A stretch of 64,000 bases of DNA from Dipteris shenzhenensis. Lineage: Eukaryota > Polypodiophyta > Polypodiopsida > Gleicheniales. A program made the position numbers and the translations under genes. Below, in pieces: positions 1 to 10,100 of the stretch. Numbering within the stretch: the first letter of the stretch is position 1; every line of letters begins with the position of its first letter. The stretch lies in NCBI GenBank assembly GCA_047967505.1, contig CM106540.1; one strand, written 5' to 3'. The notes under the pieces are model-generated. The model was not told the origin of the DNA, did not search any database, and saw only the letters and a list, made by a program, of their open reading frames with translations.

Positions 1-14
1 CCTCTCGAGCAAAC

Positions 15-1180
15 ATGCAACGGAAGCAATTTACTTTTACTTTCGGTGGGTCACCAGTTGAGATCGTATTCTCATACACTTACTTGGGGGTCATCTTCTC
101 CGGCCCGATCTTCACAATGAGACTAGCGATGCAGGCCAGACTGAGCAGGGGATACGCATCACTAGCTCGGCTACAGAGACAATGCTTCCACTCCCACTTC
201 CAAGACCCTCGGACCAAGGCTCTTCTCTTCAACTCCTTGGTCCGACCAGCCGATATGTATGGCAGCCCTTGTTGGGGGGCTGACATGTCAGAGATAGAGT
301 GGACACGGGTGGAGCGCCTACAGATCCTCATGCTCTCACGAATGATCCGGGGGAAACCATCTGTACCACATCACATCATTCAAGCCAAGTTTGGTGCTTC
401 TCCACTCGAGCTAGATGCAGCCTTTCATACCATTATATATCTACACCGGGTTAGATCATATGGGGACTACACATCAGGGAGACAGAGGTTGCCATGGTTA
501 ACTCTCGATTCCTCCATGAGGTTGGCAACAAAGGGAGACGAGCGATGTTGGTATGCACGGACTCACAAATGGCTTGTGAGACTAGGGTTCCACATCGATA
601 GGATACCTCGTTTTCAGTACAGTTTAGATGCCCCTCCGGTACTCCCACCCAGCCATCCCGATCGGGCCACACACCAACCAGGTCATTCGTGAGGATCTCC
701 TGCACCTACACACCTTTAGGACCTAGTTGGAGCCGAGGGAGCTTCCAGTGAAGCTGAGTTTCTACAGAGATTATTATCTTTGTATTTCGGAGGAGGGATT
801 CATCACACCACCGAGGTACACTGAGCTTCATATGCCTCACTTACTACGGATCTCCATCGGACAGTTTCGGGTATCATCACACCGCCTCCGCATAGAGAGC
901 GGCAGAGTAGAGGGGATTCCTAGGGAGCATCGCTTATGCATATTGTGCGACTGTCAAGAGGTCAAGTCGAAGGAGCATTTTATTTTCAGGTGCCCAGTGT
1001 ACTACGAGATCCGAGGTCGCTACCACTGCCTCTTCAAAGACAGCTCCGGGCTCCTTCCCAAATTCCTCGCCTACCCAGATCAGAGATGCCTCGCGGCCTT
1101 CATTCACAGGGGGGTCCGACATAGAGAGTACTTACTCAGGCGACAAGGCTTGGCCACATCATCAGAGATCTCTCAGAGCA
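15..1180 (+). pseudogene. LINE-A ORF2 C-terminal relic (post-RT and zinc knuckle)
   Basis: Two open stretches, 15-692 and 727 onward, are pieces of one polyprotein in different frames. The first holds the connection region after the RT domain, including YLGVIFSGP, SPCWGADM, WTRVERLQ and PHHIIQAKFG. The second holds the terminal zinc-knuckle signature CILCDC followed by EHFIFRCPVYYEIRGRYHC, which is typical of the end of plant LINE ORF2. They are parted by a frame change and a TAG codon near 724. The end of the protein is not clear; beyond about 1180 the translation becomes low complexity. In life it would have been part of the LINE RT protein used for target-primed reverse transcription. Confidence 0.8.
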
Positions 1181-1667
1181 GGATCACAGAGTTCTTCCCA
1201 TCGAGTGACATTCATCGTCCAGTCTCTAGCCGTAGACGTGACAGAGACCCTGACCCGACAACCACAGCACGACACACGAGACATCGAGGGGACACACAGA
1301 TCACTTTGGGGGACCTCCCGTCGTTGTTTAGACCCGAGATACATCCCACGGGAGTCACGGTGGCTCTGGTCTTGCATCGAGCCTCGTCCAGGAGATCGAG
1401 ACGTACAACACCCCTTGACGGGCACCAACGTCCCATCACGGCTATGCACCAGCTAGGGCAACATGACATACGGAGGATTCCACCCCGCTCGAGTCCTTTT
1501 CTTTTCATTGTTACATCCAAATGTATTTGATTTGATTATGTATAATCAGACTTAGGATTCAGCATGGGTAATGAAGCTCGTTTCAGTAGCTCCATCCTTA
1601 CTGTGATTTGTATCAGGTTTTCTTTCAATCTCATAGACCCATCGGTCTTTCGAAGACTCCAATAAAA

Positions 1668-1693
1668 TTTCTTTCTTTCTTTCTTTCTTTCTC
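1668..1693 (+). repeat. (TTTC)n microsatellite tail of LINE-A copy 1
   Basis: Six or so TTTC units follow directly on AATAAAA at the LINE 3' end, where a poly(A) would be expected in an L1 element. Copies 2 and 4 end the same way, at 5525-5545 with TTTC units and at 55566-55608 with TC units. The pyrimidine microsatellite is therefore probably the family's own 3' tail or its target. Confidence 0.85.
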
Positions 1694-2446
1694 ATGCAAG
1701 GGTTCAAGAGCAAGATCATCTCCTTGAGCAGAATCGGCTCCTTTTTTGAAGCAACTCCAGCTCTTGCACGAGCAAGGAAAGAAGACAAAGGAGGATGCAA
1801 TGACATTGGACCATTTACAACTTCAGGCGGCCGCTCATCGGGCCAGATGTCATGTCAACTTGGTAGCATTGGGGGTCCAGCATAGGCGAGATCAATAGGA
1901 GATGCTTTTACAGCATCAGCAGTTTCTCACAACCTGCTTGTAGTTCCTCTCCCCATTAGCAGCAACCAGTGTGAGTCCATCATAAACTTAGGAGTCTTCC
2001 ACCCTAGAGCACAGCGTAGTGGACTATCATTCTATAGTACCCACAGAGTTATTCATCCACAAGCAGTCCTTTATCTGCTCAAGAGTCTTCCATCTCCGAG
2101 CACAGTTAAGTGGACTCTTCTGCAACAGTTCAAACATTGGCTTCTCTTGGGAATACCACTCCAGAGGACCATTCAGTTTCCACAATAGCTGCATGCGGTT
2201 CCTCAGGGTCTTCCATTGCAGCCATTTCAACAACTAGCTCTCAAGGGTCTTCCATCTCTAGGGCTATCTCAGCTTAGTCACAATGCACACATGATGAGCC
2301 TCTTGGTCTACCACCCGTGGTGGAATCATCCACTTTCTGCAACTTATTCTCTTGGGGTTCCCATCCGAGGGGATCATTCGGTCAGTGCAGTTACATTAGA
2401 TGGGTCTTCCACTCGTCCAACAGCTTTATCGTATCCAGTTAGTTTG
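1694..2446 (+). repeat. Degenerate GGGTCTTCCA-phrase block, first copy
   Basis: Between the tail of LINE-A copy 1 and the start of copy 2 the sequence has no gene-like frame. From about 1990 a short phrase close to GGGTCTTCCAYCC recurs at irregular spacing of roughly 40-120 bases (near 1991, 2085, 2205, 2248, 2310, 2355 and 2401). It shares a longer phrase, GATGAGCCTCTTGG, with the block at 5610-5830. The part 1694-1980 shows nothing recognisable. It may be a decayed tandem repeat or the 5' region of a deleted LINE-A copy; I cannot decide between these. Confidence 0.55.
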
Positions 2447-2634
2447 AGCACATTGGAGGAGGTGGAGACAGAGGAGCACTTCTTGTGTACTTGCATTGTT
2501 TACTATGAGATCCGAGGACGATATCATTGCCTATTTTAGGAGGGCCACAGTTTTGGACCTCTCTTCCAACTGATTCACTTCTAGGACCAGGTTTGTGTTG
2601 GCCTCTTTCTAATGGAGATGCAACGGCATAGATA
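2447..2634 (+). mobile_element. LINE-A copy 2, left piece (zinc-knuckle end of ORF2)
   Basis: The translation around 2460-2540 gives EEHFLC, then YYEIRGRYHCLF, matching the zinc-knuckle end of LINE-A copy 1. The piece stops exactly where the LTR element at 2635 begins and resumes at 4885, so the LTR element split it. Coding sequence upstream of the zinc knuckle is missing. Confidence 0.75.
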
Positions 2635-2938
2635 TGAGGAGACATGGTAGCTAGCTAGGAACGGAATGGAAATATGGAAAGCATAATGAAAGGCAAAGGA
2701 AGGAAAGTACAAGTGCAAGGCAATAACCAAAATACTCACAATGTATTGATAGCTTGATGTTGACTAACATATTAGACAATACACAAGTACAACAATATAT
2801 AGTGTGCCACTAGACTCTAGAAAGTCACAATGTCTATGGGATATCTCACAATATGACACATGGCATGTCTAGGACTCACTAGACTATAAAACCACTAGTA
2901 TACTCATTTTTTACTCACTTTGGCTTCATATTCCAACA
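2635..2938 (-). repeat. 3' LTR of the 2635-4884 element
   Basis: This 304-base direct repeat matches 4574-4884 over its whole length with scattered point differences and a short indel. It ends in TG...CA in minus orientation and directly abuts the AGATA target duplication at 2630-2634. Confidence 0.93.
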
Positions 2939-2952
2939 CCCCCCTATGAAGG

Positions 2953-3340
2953 CAAGGTAAGAGACTACTGGAATGGAACCAAGAACAGAACATGACAATG
3001 ACGGTCTAAGGTGAGGGACTATTGCAATGGAACCAAGAACAGAACATGACAATGACGGTCATCAAACTGTGCACCCTATGTAGCTCAGAGGCTAAAGTCT
3101 AAGCATGTTCAGAGGTTGATCCAAGCACTCTCATGGCTTGAGACTCAACATGCTCAGAGGCTCACGTTATAGCATGGCTACATGACCAGCTCATAGGTCT
3201 AGGAATACAACAACATCCCGAAACTCGGCCAGGCCTGATAACGAGACCTATCAAAGCCAATACATGGCTCCCACAATACATCCCCCTCTAAACCTATCAA
3301 AGCCAATACATGGCTCCAACAGTACATCCCCCCTTGGCTT
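2953..3340. repeat. Short tandem duplications inside the LTR element
   Basis: Two units of about 54 bases (2953-3007 and 3008-3060) share the text GGAACCAAGAACAGAACATG. A second pair of about 47-base units lies at 3245-3291 and 3292-3340 and shares AAGCCAATACATGGCTCC. They sit near the 3' end of the element in its own orientation. Confidence 0.8.
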
Positions 3341-4573
3341 CATAATAGCACATGTTAGGAAGCCACACACCAAAATAGAAAAACCAATATATCTTTTCAA
3401 AAGGACTATCCAAGGCAGAGGACCTTTAGACTCGATGAAAATCAACCACTCAATACATATCATTTTAGGGGGACTACCCAAGGCAGAGGACCCCAAAATA
3501 ACATCAAGTATGTAGTAATAAAAAATAAATCTCTTATGATAAGAGATGTCCTCCAAGTAGCCACTGCACATGTGTGCACATCCATGCAAGTCGATGACAA
3601 TGTCGATGAAGCACTAGGCATGGATGTCCCAAAATATGTGTTGGTGAAGTCCATGGGGTAGCTACATGGAGCGGTCATGGCATGACTCTCAAGATAGAAG
3701 ATGGAGGGTCACCTAGCACCACGGGCAATCAGAGAAGTAATCGGAGAAGCCGGGAAGTAACTGTACCTCACATCAAGATCATTTTTCTTTATCTTCTTGT
3801 TGCAAATTAGTGTGGAGTCTACACATTGTTATAGAAGGCGGATGAGGTGTGCAATGTGGCAGCTCGAATGGCAAAAAGATAGAGCTTCGTGGGCAATAGG
3901 AGAAGCGTGAACAACAGGAGCAACTGCGTGGGCAACTAGAAGCAGCATGGGCAGCTAGATGGCGGGCAGAGAGGATAGCTATGTGGGTAGCAAGAGACGC
4001 TGTGTGGACAGCAATAGCTTAGCTTCGTGGGCACCAACTGGAGCAGAAAAAGATGGAGGTGGAGATCAAGATAGTGACAGTAGGCTGGAAACTGTCCTCC
4101 CGTGAATTCAAGAACAAAATCCGCCCGCAGGAATAATTTTCGTCACTTTTTGCAAGAGCTATATCTTTTCATAGAAAACTCGGATTGCAATGATGTAAAA
4201 ACGAAAATTGTAGTACTCAAGGTCCTCTACAACTTTCCTGAAGACACAAAGTCGTGATTCTGCTTTCAGATCCAAATAGAAGCGTCACATCATCCGCAGG
4301 TCACAGAGAGAGCAACAAAAATAGCACCACTCCAGGCCGTCTTTGTAGCTGAAGGAAGGAGAAGAGCTCACCAAGGAAAGGGAAGAGAGGTGGCAAAAGG
4401 TCAAGTTGGAGAAGACAACGTTAGAGGAGAATCCCAATGTTGATGAAGCCTTCAATGGAGAGGAGTAGGGAAGGGGAGCTCCTCCAAGGGCAGCTTCTCT
4501 TTCCAACCACCCTCTACCTCATGGAGAAGCAAGGAGGAAGGAAAGGGCTAGGAAGGAAGGCTCTAATACCATA
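3341..4573 (-). other. Interior of the 2635-4884 element, non-coding
   Basis: I see no gag, protease, RT or integrase signature on either strand. The longest minus frame (4285-4506) is serine-rich and unrecognised. Between about 3880 and 4030 a short degenerate phrase around GTGGGCAAC recurs. The primer-binding site lies at the upper end, near 4560-4571. Confidence 0.6.
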
Positions 4574-4884
4574 TGAAAAGACATGGTAGCTAGCTAGGAA
4601 CGGAATGGAAATATGGAAAGCATAATGAAAGGCAAAATGGAAACGAAGGAAAGTACAAGTGCAAGGTAATAACCAAAATACTCACAATGTATTGATAGCT
4701 TGATGTTGGCTGATATATTAGACAATACACAAGTACAACAATATATAGTGTACCACTAGACTCTAGAAAGTCACAATGTCTATGGGATATCTCCCAATAT
4801 GACACGTGGCATATCTACGACTCACTAGACTATAAAACCACTAGTACACTCATTTTTGACTCACTTTGGCTTCATATTCCAACA
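4574..4884 (-). repeat. 5' LTR of the 2635-4884 element
   Basis: This 311-base LTR pairs with 2635-2938. It is followed in minus orientation by the initiator-Met-like primer-binding site and flanked on the plus side by AGATA at 4885-4889, the second half of the target duplication. Confidence 0.93.
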
Positions 4885-5545
4885 AGATAGATCTTGTTGC
4901 ACCGGAACAACGAACGGAAGGAGAGAGTGACACATGAGACTGAGATAGATCAAGCCCACTGTCATCACTGACTACACATTTGAGTCTTTCCTTGGACATA
5001 GAATAGTACAAGAGGAGGAGATAGATGATATGAGGGCTTAGTGGGGAGACGACGAGGAGCAGAGATCTAGGAGATACAAACAATGCAAAGATAGACCAAG
5101 GCATGCACGTCAGAGGTTCATCCCATCACAGCTATATTCGGAGGGGATCGCCCCCGATCAGAGGCGTCATCATCGACATGGCCCTCCGCATACAAAGGTC
5201 ATGGAGACCACGCCCCCTAACACCGTCGCTCGCAAAGAGAGAACCTAGTAGATCCAACTACGAGATACTTTGGAGAGACAGCCTGGCAGACACAACTACA
5301 AGATATTTTCATAGCTCATAGAAGAGCCACCCTGGCACTTATGTATTTTGACTCTGAGATGAGTACTAGTTTTTAACTCTTGTATTTTAAGTTAGCTTAG
5401 CATAGTACTCAACAAAGAGCCCTAGCGAGCCCTCCGCTCCGACCCCATAGTGGCTTGTATAAGTTAATTCTATGTTTGTACTTTGTCTCATGTGCTCGCG
5501 AGGCCTCCTGAAGACCTTTATACATCTTTCTTTCTTTCTTTCTTC
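4885..5545 (+). mobile_element. LINE-A copy 2, right piece with (TTTC)n tail
   Basis: This is the continuation of the LINE split by the LTR element. It aligns by eye with the 3' part of copy 4 (54838-55605), including the shared stretch CCCATAGTGGCTTGTAT and the final block CTCAT...CCTGAAGAC. It ends at 5525-5545 in TTTC units. No open coding sequence remains. Confidence 0.8.
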
Positions 5546-7140
5546 CACCCAGGAAGCTCGATCAGTTGAATCAGCTTTAAAAAAGGCGCATATAGTTTTC
5601 ATAGTTATTTGTGATGGGTCTTCCTTCCGTGAAGACATCTCAGACTCATCAACAATTGCAATCGATGAGCCTCTTGGGTCCACCACCCAAGGGGTTTAGT
5701 TAGTACTCTTGGGGCTTCCACCCAAGGGGACACCATAGATACAGCAGACAAGCGTGATGGGTCCTCCATCCATCAGGCCTTTCCATTAGCTACAGTCAAT
5801 TCCTATGGGTCTTCCACTCTTGAAGCTCCATTGGCCACATCAGCTTTAGTCGGGATGACTCACATGTCACCTTCTCATCAAGAGTGTTCAAGACTAGTGG
5901 GCTCAGTTTCCAGCCCCACTGCCCTTGACCTCAGTGGGAGGGGCCGTCTCAGGAGTCTGCCAGACCAGTTTCAAGCAGAATACCCTTGCAACTGGAGTAG
6001 CAGGTGTAGCTATCAGCAGTACAGAGGTTGACGATTCCTCAAGAGTCCGTGAGGATAGCCACGTAGTTCCCTCCACAATTCCCCACTCCTCAATTCTTTA
6101 GAGAGGTAACAAATACAATTCCAATCAGTAGAGAGGTTGACAACGCCTTACGATTAATGTGTCCATTCCGCGAGGTTCGTCATACAATTTCCTCTTCATC
6201 AGATCCCGAGCCACCAACAATAACAGTGACCAGTGTCCTCACCGTCAGTTCCCTTGGTATGGTCACGGTTCAGTTGATTCATTGGAGGTGTGCTCATTAA
6301 TCAGGTCCCTCTCTGAGCTCTCCATTTCTGCGAGAGGCATCCTTAGTTTTAGAGAGTTCTTCATCCTTTCAAGGAGCACCTATTCCTTCCATCTCTCTGT
6401 TCTTTCAAGATGCAGCTACTTCATTTAAGGTGTTCTCAACAGCTCCAGACATCTCACTGTCCTCTCAAGCAACATCCAAATTAATACATTCAATGCAGTG
6501 ATGCTCAACAACTCCATTCCTCTGGGCAGCATCCTCTTCAATCCAAACTCCATTCTTTAGAGGAATGCTTATGAATCCCCACCATCTCACAGTCCCATTA
6601 GAACACAGCTACAGTTCAAGCAGCTCCCGGCATTACTCAGGTTCTTCGGAAGGCATTTACATCCATTGTTCTAAATTCCAAGAGGGTGACAGGGCTTTTT
6701 TCCTCAGCAATTATCACTTTAGCAGAGGAGGCAGGTGTATACCAACTTTTTTTCACAGCAATCATACAGGCAATAGTACCTCAATTTCCAAGAGTGCATG
6801 TGAGTATTCTGGAGTTTCTGAGCTTTCAGTTCTAGTTGCCTAGCCTCAGTGGCTTCATCATCACCCCAACAGTTCATAGAGTAGCACTGTCATTTCTATG
6901 TGGGTTGATCTTCCGTAGTGGGAAGGGTGCATGCCAGTAGGTGTTAGCTAGTTTTATGCCATTAGCTTTCCAGAGTGCAGTGTCTCCACATCAATAGTCC
7001 AGTCAGTCCTCAACAGTTCACAAGGACAGCATGCAATTCATATTTCCATACCTATCAGAGTGCCATACCACCTATTGATCAAAAGTTCACAATAATAGCG
7101 TGATGGGATGATTGGCCACAGCAGTTCCGCTTCCAGTCTT
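5546..7140 (+). repeat. GGGTCTTCCA-phrase block, second copy, and unassigned DNA
   Basis: The recurring phrase appears near 5615, 5675, 5712, 5759 and 5805, with the companion phrase GATGAGCCTCTTGG near 5663 as in the first block. From about 5830 the phrase fades into pyrimidine-rich text with CCATTCCT- and TCATCC-like words. Frames here are short and serine/histidine-rich, with no recognisable domain. Like the first block, it follows a LINE-A tail and precedes another LINE-A fragment. Confidence 0.5.
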
Positions 7141-7949
7141 CCCGGCAATACTGGTTCTCATGAGCTTTTACTAAGCCACCATGTTATGGAGCTTTCGTTC
7201 CTCGACAGTGCCAGACCAGTCCCAATGCCAGACTGTTATTCCCCATTTCTTTGGAAGGACAATCAACTTTCGAGCAATAGTTAGTGGTCACCATGATCAC
7301 TTTCGGTTGGCAAATCTACTCGATCCCTCAATAGCTACCATCATCCAAAATTTAAGCAAGAAGGAATGTCACATGCACCCCTACACTAGGGTGCATTGTG
7401 ACACACAACCCGACCCAATATATTTTGTCATATGCCATGACCCCTTTGTGAGCCCTAGTCCAAGGACAAGTCAAGCACGAGCTACGTGAGTCCATTTCTA
7501 TTTTCCTAAGTCACAGGCCACGACGGAGCAGTTCAAGTCGCCAGGGCAAATCATTGTGAGGTATCCACCTAGCAACAAGTTCAGACAAGGGGAATATCAC
7601 ATGCACCAATGCCAGACACAAGTGGAAGTGACAATTGGCTATACAGTCACCATCTCGTAGCATCCCAATGCACCATATTCCATTGGCAGGCCCACCAGGT
7701 CACCCAGGGTCAGTATTCATGGCTAACCAAGTGACCCGACCAACTAGTCAGTCAATCGACTAGTCTGGTCAGCCAAACCACCAGCTAATCAGCTGGTTTC
7801 CCAGCCCTATTTAAGGGGTTGTTTGCCCCTTAGTCTTTGATTCAGTTTTGGGCATTCTTACCTGTTGTTCCAGCCGCACAGTACCAGCCCCCCCTGGCCA
7901 TCCCACGATCAGCCTCCAACAGGGCAGCACAAAGCTAGGGCGCTATCTA
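7141..7949 (+). other. Unassigned stretch with an LTR-like or promoter-like segment
   Basis: No gene is visible. A possible solo LTR begins near 7366 at TGTCACATGCACC, and a related phrase (ATCACATGCACC) recurs near 7593. A TATA-like CTATTTAAGG lies near 7807. I found neither a matching second LTR nor a target duplication, so this remains a weak suggestion. Confidence 0.25.
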
Positions 7950-8810
7950 GACAGCAGCAATTCGAGGTGGTTCCCATCTGTTTGGTATGGTTCATCGCCT
8001 TCCGACCGACAAAGGTTGCCATTGCTGGCCTTATCTTCATTCATGACTTTAGCAGTTGAGGGTGATCAAAGGTGCTAGTACCCATGCACATGCTAATGGT
8101 TTGAGAGTTTGGGGTTCCATATGGACCATTTACCCCCCTTTCAATATAGCATTGCGTCCCTTCTGTTTCACTCACCTTCCACGAGGTTACGCACGTTATC
8201 TGAAAGGATCTCTTACAAATACACAAGTTTAAGACCTAGTTAGCCCTTGGCGAGCTTTTGTGAAGCTCAACTTCTACAAGAATCACTACTTACAAACATC
8301 ATAAAAGGGCTTCATCAATCAGCCGGGATATACACGGATCCACCTCCCCCACTCTTTGAGGATATCTATCGAGCAATTTTATGTCTCATCGCACCGGACT
8401 ATGCATTGAGAGTGTGCGGGTTGACCTAAAGAGGGTCGCATCTGCACTCTATGTGATCAGCATGAAATTGAGTTGAAGGAGCACTTTGCTTTTAGATGCC
8501 CCATGTGCTATGAGATTCGAGGTCGTTGCCATTTCTTTTCAAGGATGGTTTCACACCCCTCTCCAAGCTCCTATCTCCGAATCAAAGATGCTTGGCAACT
8601 TTCATTTATGAGGCCGTCCAACACAAAGACTACCTGCTCAAGGCACATAGACAAGATCAAGGTACACAGCCGAATTCCACTTAGAGCATGATCACTAAGC
8701 TTTTTCAACCAGACAGCATGAACCGACAAGCCATAGGGAGATGGCGTAGCCAAGTCCCAAAGCAAGAGACACAACAAACTCGTCAATGGGTCAAAGCACA
8801 AATCAAGCTC
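7950..8810 (+). mobile_element. LINE-A copy 3, degenerate 3' ORF2 fragment
   Basis: The nucleotide text CCGACCGACAAAGGTTGCCA to about 8160 follows copy 1 at 480-640. The zinc-knuckle segment returns at 8470-8540, where the frame reads KEHFAFRCPMCYEIRGRCH. Frameshifts and stops break the frame throughout. A TAG stands at about 8238, at the same place as the TAG near 724 in copy 1. There is no microsatellite tail, and the similarity fades after about 8800. Confidence 0.7.
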
Positions 8811-9540
8811 AATAATATTTTGTCCATTTCACCACACTAGAGGCACGGTCGATGCATGTGATAGTGGCACTTGTCCGACTTAGGGTCACAACTAGGAGAC
8901 CACAAAGTACCACACGCATTGATCGTCGCCAATGCTCTATCACAAGTTTTTTATGCTATCGCTACAACCTCATACACCATCGGGATCTCTCGTGAGCTTG
9001 ATCCCTTTGCCAGAATCCAGATGACCATCGCAATGATGTCACACCACAACTTCCCAATGGGCTCGTACATTTTATGTACTAGTATTTCTATGTTCATGTT
9101 ACACTTGTCTTGGGTGTACATGCCTGCTTAGAGGCTCCACCCATTCAACTCATTGTATCGACCCTTCAGTCTTCCTTTCTCGGTCAAACCCTCCTTGTAC
9201 ACACTGATACACACTCCATGGTAGTGGTCTTGCTCTAATGTGCCCCTTTGCATGTGTATACAAGGTGAGCAGCTCATCAACAAGGGAGTGCGTGAAGCTT
9301 CTTTCAGCAAATAGAACAACTGTTTGAAATTATTCCCACATATGCACACGTCCATACATTATGTATATGCATGTACGTTTAATGCCGGGAGAATGACAAA
9401 TTCTTCATTTCGACTGATTTTTTCGTAAAAGAAAAATGGACGTTAAGTTCTATACCGACATGCTCATCTGAGCGCTGTTTCCTGTAATATTAGTAATGGA
9501 AATAAGGTGGGCAATGATCGCTGTACAGTAAGAAGCCTAC
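8811..9540. other. Unassigned DNA between LINE-A copy 3 and the CpG-rich island
   Basis: Nothing firm is visible. A minus-strand frame at 9128-9355 is open for 75 codons and has an AG acceptor-like site near 9325 on that strand, so it could be a further exon of the putative gene at 9541-9655, but there is no family match. Confidence 0.2.
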
Positions 9541-9655
9541 CTCGACGTTTGGTGGCTCGAATCCCAACGCTGAAGCAACATGATTCTTGAAAAGGGCAAT
9601 TTTGGGCTCCATCGCCTTCAGTGCACCACCTCCATCGTTTCCGAAATCAATTGCC
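9541..9655 (-). CDS. Possible internal exon of an unidentified minus-strand gene
   Basis: On the minus strand a 115-base segment is open in just one frame, reading AIDFGNDGGG, then ALKAMEPKIALF, KNHVASALGF and EPPNVE. It is bounded by a CTGCAG acceptor with a pyrimidine-containing stretch upstream and a GAG/GTAGGC donor. It sits at the edge of a CpG-rich block, which is unusual in this window. I do not recognise the family and found no neighbouring exons with confidence. It may be a real exon, a truncated gene fragment captured by the repeats, or chance. Confidence 0.3.
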
Positions 9656-9997
9656 CTGCAGCGTCACCGTGGCAGGGGTCGGTTAATAAAGACGCCCGGA
9701 AAGTAGTTGCGATTACTATGCGTGCAAAACTACAATTGTTTCGCAAGCTAACGAAATCGAGTGTATGGAAGAAAGAGCTGCCGGATCCAGCGCGAAACGT
9801 GTGACCGAGCGAGAAGCGTGGGCTAATAAGGATGTGCCGTGGCAGAGCAGGACAGATCTGGGGACCCAGAGAAAAGGGGAGAGCAAGCGTATGCAATGTG
9901 GGCAGAAGGGATGTTGGGAGCAGGAAAGTACTTGTGCCAGGCAGCGAAGATGAAGATGGAAGAAAAAAGGACACGACCGGCGAAGGAAGTGAAGCCC

Positions 9998-10044
9998 ATG
10001 GCGATGGCGATGGCGATGGCGATGGCGATGGAGATGGAGATGGA
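9998..10044. repeat. (GGCGAT)n / (GGAGAT)n hexanucleotide repeat
   Basis: About five GGCGAT units pass into three GGAGAT units. On the minus strand this would encode Ser-Pro, His-Arg or Ala-Ile dipeptides depending on frame. Frames running through it look gene-like only because of the repeat. Confidence 0.9.
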
Positions 10045-10100
10045 GTTCCTGCAAGTGTTTGTGTCTCCAGAGTCCCGAGTAGCAAGCACCTCTTTTTTTT

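Larger units (their letters stand above)
1..1693 (+). mobile_element. LINE-A copy 1, 3' part (non-LTR retrotransposon)
   Basis: This is the 3' end of a non-LTR retrotransposon that enters from the left edge. The sequence codes for the segment after the reverse transcriptase palm (YLGVIFSGP, then WTRVERLQ and LSRMIRGK), then a C-terminal zinc-knuckle segment, then about 500 bases of untranslated 3' sequence ending in a TTTC microsatellite. The same blocks recur at 2447-5545, 7950-8810 and 53210-55608, so this is a family (called LINE-A here). The 3' end carries the family block CTCATAGACC...GAAGAC just before the tail. No RT core or endonuclease is visible because of the window edge. The clade is not determined. 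Confidence 0.85.
2635..4884 (-). mobile_element. Non-autonomous copia-type LTR retrotransposon (TRIM/LARD-like)
   Basis: Two LTRs of 304 and 311 bases bound a 1.6-kb interior without retroelement coding sequence. Read on the minus strand, the LTR runs TGTTGGAATATG...CTCA or TTCA. The 5' LTR (4574-4884) is followed after two bases by TGGTATTAGAG, one base off the classic initiator-Met primer-binding site TGGTATCAGAG. A purine tract ending in AGGGGGG precedes the 3' LTR (2635-2938). The five bases AGATA occur on both sides (2630-2634 and 4885-4889), a perfect target duplication. The element sits inside LINE-A copy 2 and is therefore younger. With no gag or pol it must have used proteins of a related autonomous element. 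Confidence 0.93.
9540..10100. promoter_or_regulatory. CpG-rich island, possible promoter of a minus-strand gene
   Basis: CG dinucleotides are frequent here (for example CTCGACG, GACGCCCGG, CCAGCGCGAAACG and GAGCGAGAAGCG), while flanking repeats have few. In a heavily methylated plant genome this marks DNA that has escaped germline methylation, most often a gene 5' end. A softer second patch lies at 10260-10450. No TATA box or start site can be fixed. Confidence 0.4.
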
